From Rouxiella silvae (GTDB lineage: Bacteria > Pseudomonadota > Gammaproteobacteria > Enterobacterales > Enterobacteriaceae), in the NCBI RefSeq assembly GCF_002093625.1, contig NZ_MRWD01000035.1, positions 1-56,240 on the forward strand: a DNA stretch of 56,240 nucleotides, written 5' to 3'. The translations under genes were made by a program, and so were the position numbers. The notes beneath the pieces are model-generated. The model ran no database searches. It saw only the letters and a list, made by a program, of their open reading frames with translations, and was not told the DNA's origin. Position 1 is the stretch's first letter, and the number at the start of each line of letters is the position of its first letter. Shown one piece after another: positions 54,898 to 56,240 of this stretch.

Positions 54898-55998
54898 TTA
54901 GAACTGATAAATCAGGCCTACTGCCACCACGTTGTCGGTATTAACACCGGCAGCGCGAGTGAAATCGGTGTCGTCTAACAGGTTAATTTTATAATCGACG
55001 AAGGTAGACATGTTTTTATTGAAGTAATAGTAAGTGCCTACATCAATATACTTTTCAATATCTTGGGTGCCATACTGACCCATGTCTTCACCGCGTGATT
55101 GCAGGTACGCCAATGAAGGACGCAGGCCGCTGTCAAACTGGTACTGCGCCACGGCTTCAAAGTTGTTTGCCTTGCTGGCAAAACCGTCGACGTCGTTATC
55201 GGCAGAACCGATGCGGGTCAGATTCTCTGTGTGGGTGTACATGGCTGCAAGGTAAACGTTATTGGCATCATATTTCAAACCGCCGCTGGTTGCCTGCGCT
55301 TTATCACCACGGCCGTAAGCCAGGGCGTTTTGACCGGTAGTGCGGTCAGAACTGCTAAATGCCGCCGCCGCACTAATGCCCCAACCAAGGTCATAAGATG
55401 CAGAAAGGCCATAGCCGTCGCCGTTTTCAGCCTGAGCAGAACGACCGGAAGCTTCGCCCCCCGGGTTGTCATTTTTACCCTGGTATTGCAGAGCAAAATG
55501 CAGACCGTCAACCAGACCAAAAAAGTTGTTGTTACGGTAGGTGACCATACCGTTTCCGCGCTGCTCCATAAAGTTGTCTGAGCTGTAAGTGTCACCCCCG
55601 AACTCAGGCAATACGTCGGTCCATGAACCCACGTCATACATTACGCCGTAGTTGCGGCCGTAATCCAGTGAACCCCAATCACCAAATTTCAGACCGGCAA
55701 AACCTACGCGCGTGTAGCTGTTGGCGGTACCTTCAGCTTCAGAAGTATTCAGTGCAGCCTGATACTCCCATTGACCGTAACCGGTAAGCTGATCGCTGAT
55801 TTTTGTTTGGCCGTCAAAGCCGAAACGCAGGTAAGACTGATCGCCGTCATCAGCCGCATTGCTGGAGAAGTAATGCTCTGCGTCAATTTTACCGTTCAGG
55901 TCTAATATATTGCCGTCTTTATTGTAGATTTCTGCCGCACTGGCAGTTCCCGCAACTAATAAAGCAGGAACCAAGAGTGAAAGAGCACGTAGTTTCAT
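54898..55998 (-). CDS. general porin, OmpC/OmpF/PhoE family
   Basis: Outer-membrane trimeric porin of 366 residues. The signal peptide is '[21 protein letters not shown]' with cleavage before 'AEIYNKDGN'. A 16-strand barrel follows, with the constriction loop L3 '[15 protein letters not shown]', the family motif '[15 protein letters not shown]' and a C-terminal aromatic ('VAVGLIYQF') required for BAM recognition. Which enteric porin (OmpC, OmpF, OmpN) it corresponds to cannot be settled. A 5-prime leader of at least 80 bases precedes the ATG, with GAGG as ribosome site. The promoter runs off towards the window end. Confidence 0.92.
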   Translation of the reverse strand: MKLRALSLLVPALLVAGTASAAEIYNKDGNILDLNGKIDAEHYFSSNAADDGDQSYLRFGFDGQTKISDQLTGYGQWEYQAALNTSEAEGTANSYTRVGFAGLKFGDWGSLDYGRNYGVMYDVGSWTDVLPEFGGDTYSSDNFMEQRGNGMVTYRNNNFFGLVDGLHFALQYQGKNDNPGGEASGRSAQAENGDGYGLSASYDLGWGISAAAAFSSSDRTTGQNALAYGRGDKAQATSGGLKYDANNVYLAAMYTHTENLTRIGSADNDVDGFASKANNFEAVAQYQFDSGLRPSLAYLQSRGEDMGQYGTQDIEKYIDVGTYYYFNKNMSTFVDYKINLLDDTDFTRAAGVNTDNVVAVGLIYQF

Positions 55999-56019
55999 TT
56001 GTCTGTCCTCATAAAAAGT

Positions 56020-56078
56020 GTCGAGCCGCCGCCACTGGATCGTAAATTTACGAATGCTTAAAAATTGATTGGCTCGAC
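56020..56078 (-). promoter_or_regulatory. structured leader of the porin mRNA
   Basis: GTCGAGCC (56020-56027) pairs with GGCTCGAC (56071-56078). A perfect 14-base palindrome TCGTAAATTTACGA (56040-56053) lies inside. On the minus strand this lies about 22-80 bases upstream of the porin ATG, so the leader could fold into a nested stem. It may be a target for small RNAs or for stability control (inference). Confidence 0.55.
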
Positions 56079-56240
56079 AGGCAGACCTATTCTCAGGATT
56101 TATAACTATTAATCTACCGAGAAAATGATACTGAATACGCGATAGTGTTGCTTATTAATTAATAAATGTAAGTAAAATTGTATTTTAGACGGCAATTGTC
56201 AGTAACGTAAATACATAAAATATAGCACTTAGTGCCAAAC

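Noticed and set aside
56079-56240. MicF-like small RNA gene upstream of the porin
   Set aside because: No sequence resembling micF or its terminator could be recognised in this part, and the region is cut by the window end.

Overview
The window is chromosomal DNA of an enteric bacterium (order Enterobacterales). Gene content and order point to a Yersiniaceae- or Hafniaceae-type genome (Serratia, Rahnella, Rouxiella, Ewingella or Hafnia relatives), but the genus cannot be fixed from sequence alone. The main evidence is two E. coli-like core blocks: icd / rluE-nudJ-mnmA-hflD-purB-phoP-phoQ-roxA (about 9.2-19.4 kb) and bcr-rsuA / radD-rplY / yejK / yejL-yejM-tRNA-Pro(GGG) (about 19.5-27.4 kb). 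These blocks are far apart in E. coli and adjoining here. There are no insertion sequences, rRNA genes, CRISPR arrays or intact prophages.

Layout. 0-9 kb: small stress, envelope and orphan genes. These include an MBL-fold hydrolase, two phage-type small genes (DUF4060 and DUF2591/NinX), the yebO-mgrB / yobH cluster, a yebW homologue, an OppA-type peptide-binding protein, an AT-rich orphan ORF, an ASCH-domain protein and a DUF1737 protein. 9-27.4 kb: the two core blocks, with a LprI/YecT-like gene inserted between mnmA and hflD. 27.5-32.6 kb: a lipoprotein, then an uncharacterised cluster (DeoR regulator, inositol-phosphatase-like protein with a degraded active site, YbjJ-type transporter, glyoxalase-fold protein, Gfo/Idh/MocA oxidoreductase). 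32.7-41.2 kb: two beta-glucoside PTS / 6-phospho-beta-glucosidase systems side by side. One has an RpiR-type regulator. The other is a CRP- and antitermination-controlled bglF-bglB-bglG operon with a recognisable RAT/terminator. 41.2-56.2 kb: an aldo/keto reductase with LysR regulator, an orphan CI-type repressor, paired YgdI/R lipoproteins, a glyoxalase-like protein, a secreted PAP2 phosphatase, a DUF3750 protein, cytochrome b561, a YqaE/Pmp3 peptide, dinI with a LexA box, a second FtsI/PBP3 homologue, two tiny membrane ORFs, a MarA-like regulator, a TetR/DUF1348 divergent pair with mirrored operators, and a general porin.

How genes work together. The clearest circuit is PhoP-PhoQ with its feedback inhibitor MgrB about 13 kb away. 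PhoP-box-like direct repeats precede both phoP and mgrB at the correct spacing. The PhoQ sensor domain lacks the acidic patch known from E. coli and Salmonella, so the stimulus response may differ. A perfect PurR operator lies inside purB near codon 62, as in the E. coli roadblock arrangement. The second bgl operon looks self-regulated: BglG would act on the RAT upstream of bglF. The most novel-looking parts are the cluster at 28.1-32.6 kb with its pseudo-phosphatase, the altered PhoQ sensor, the orphan repressor without a cleavage site, and the unannotated small membrane ORFs at 52.9-53.1 kb.
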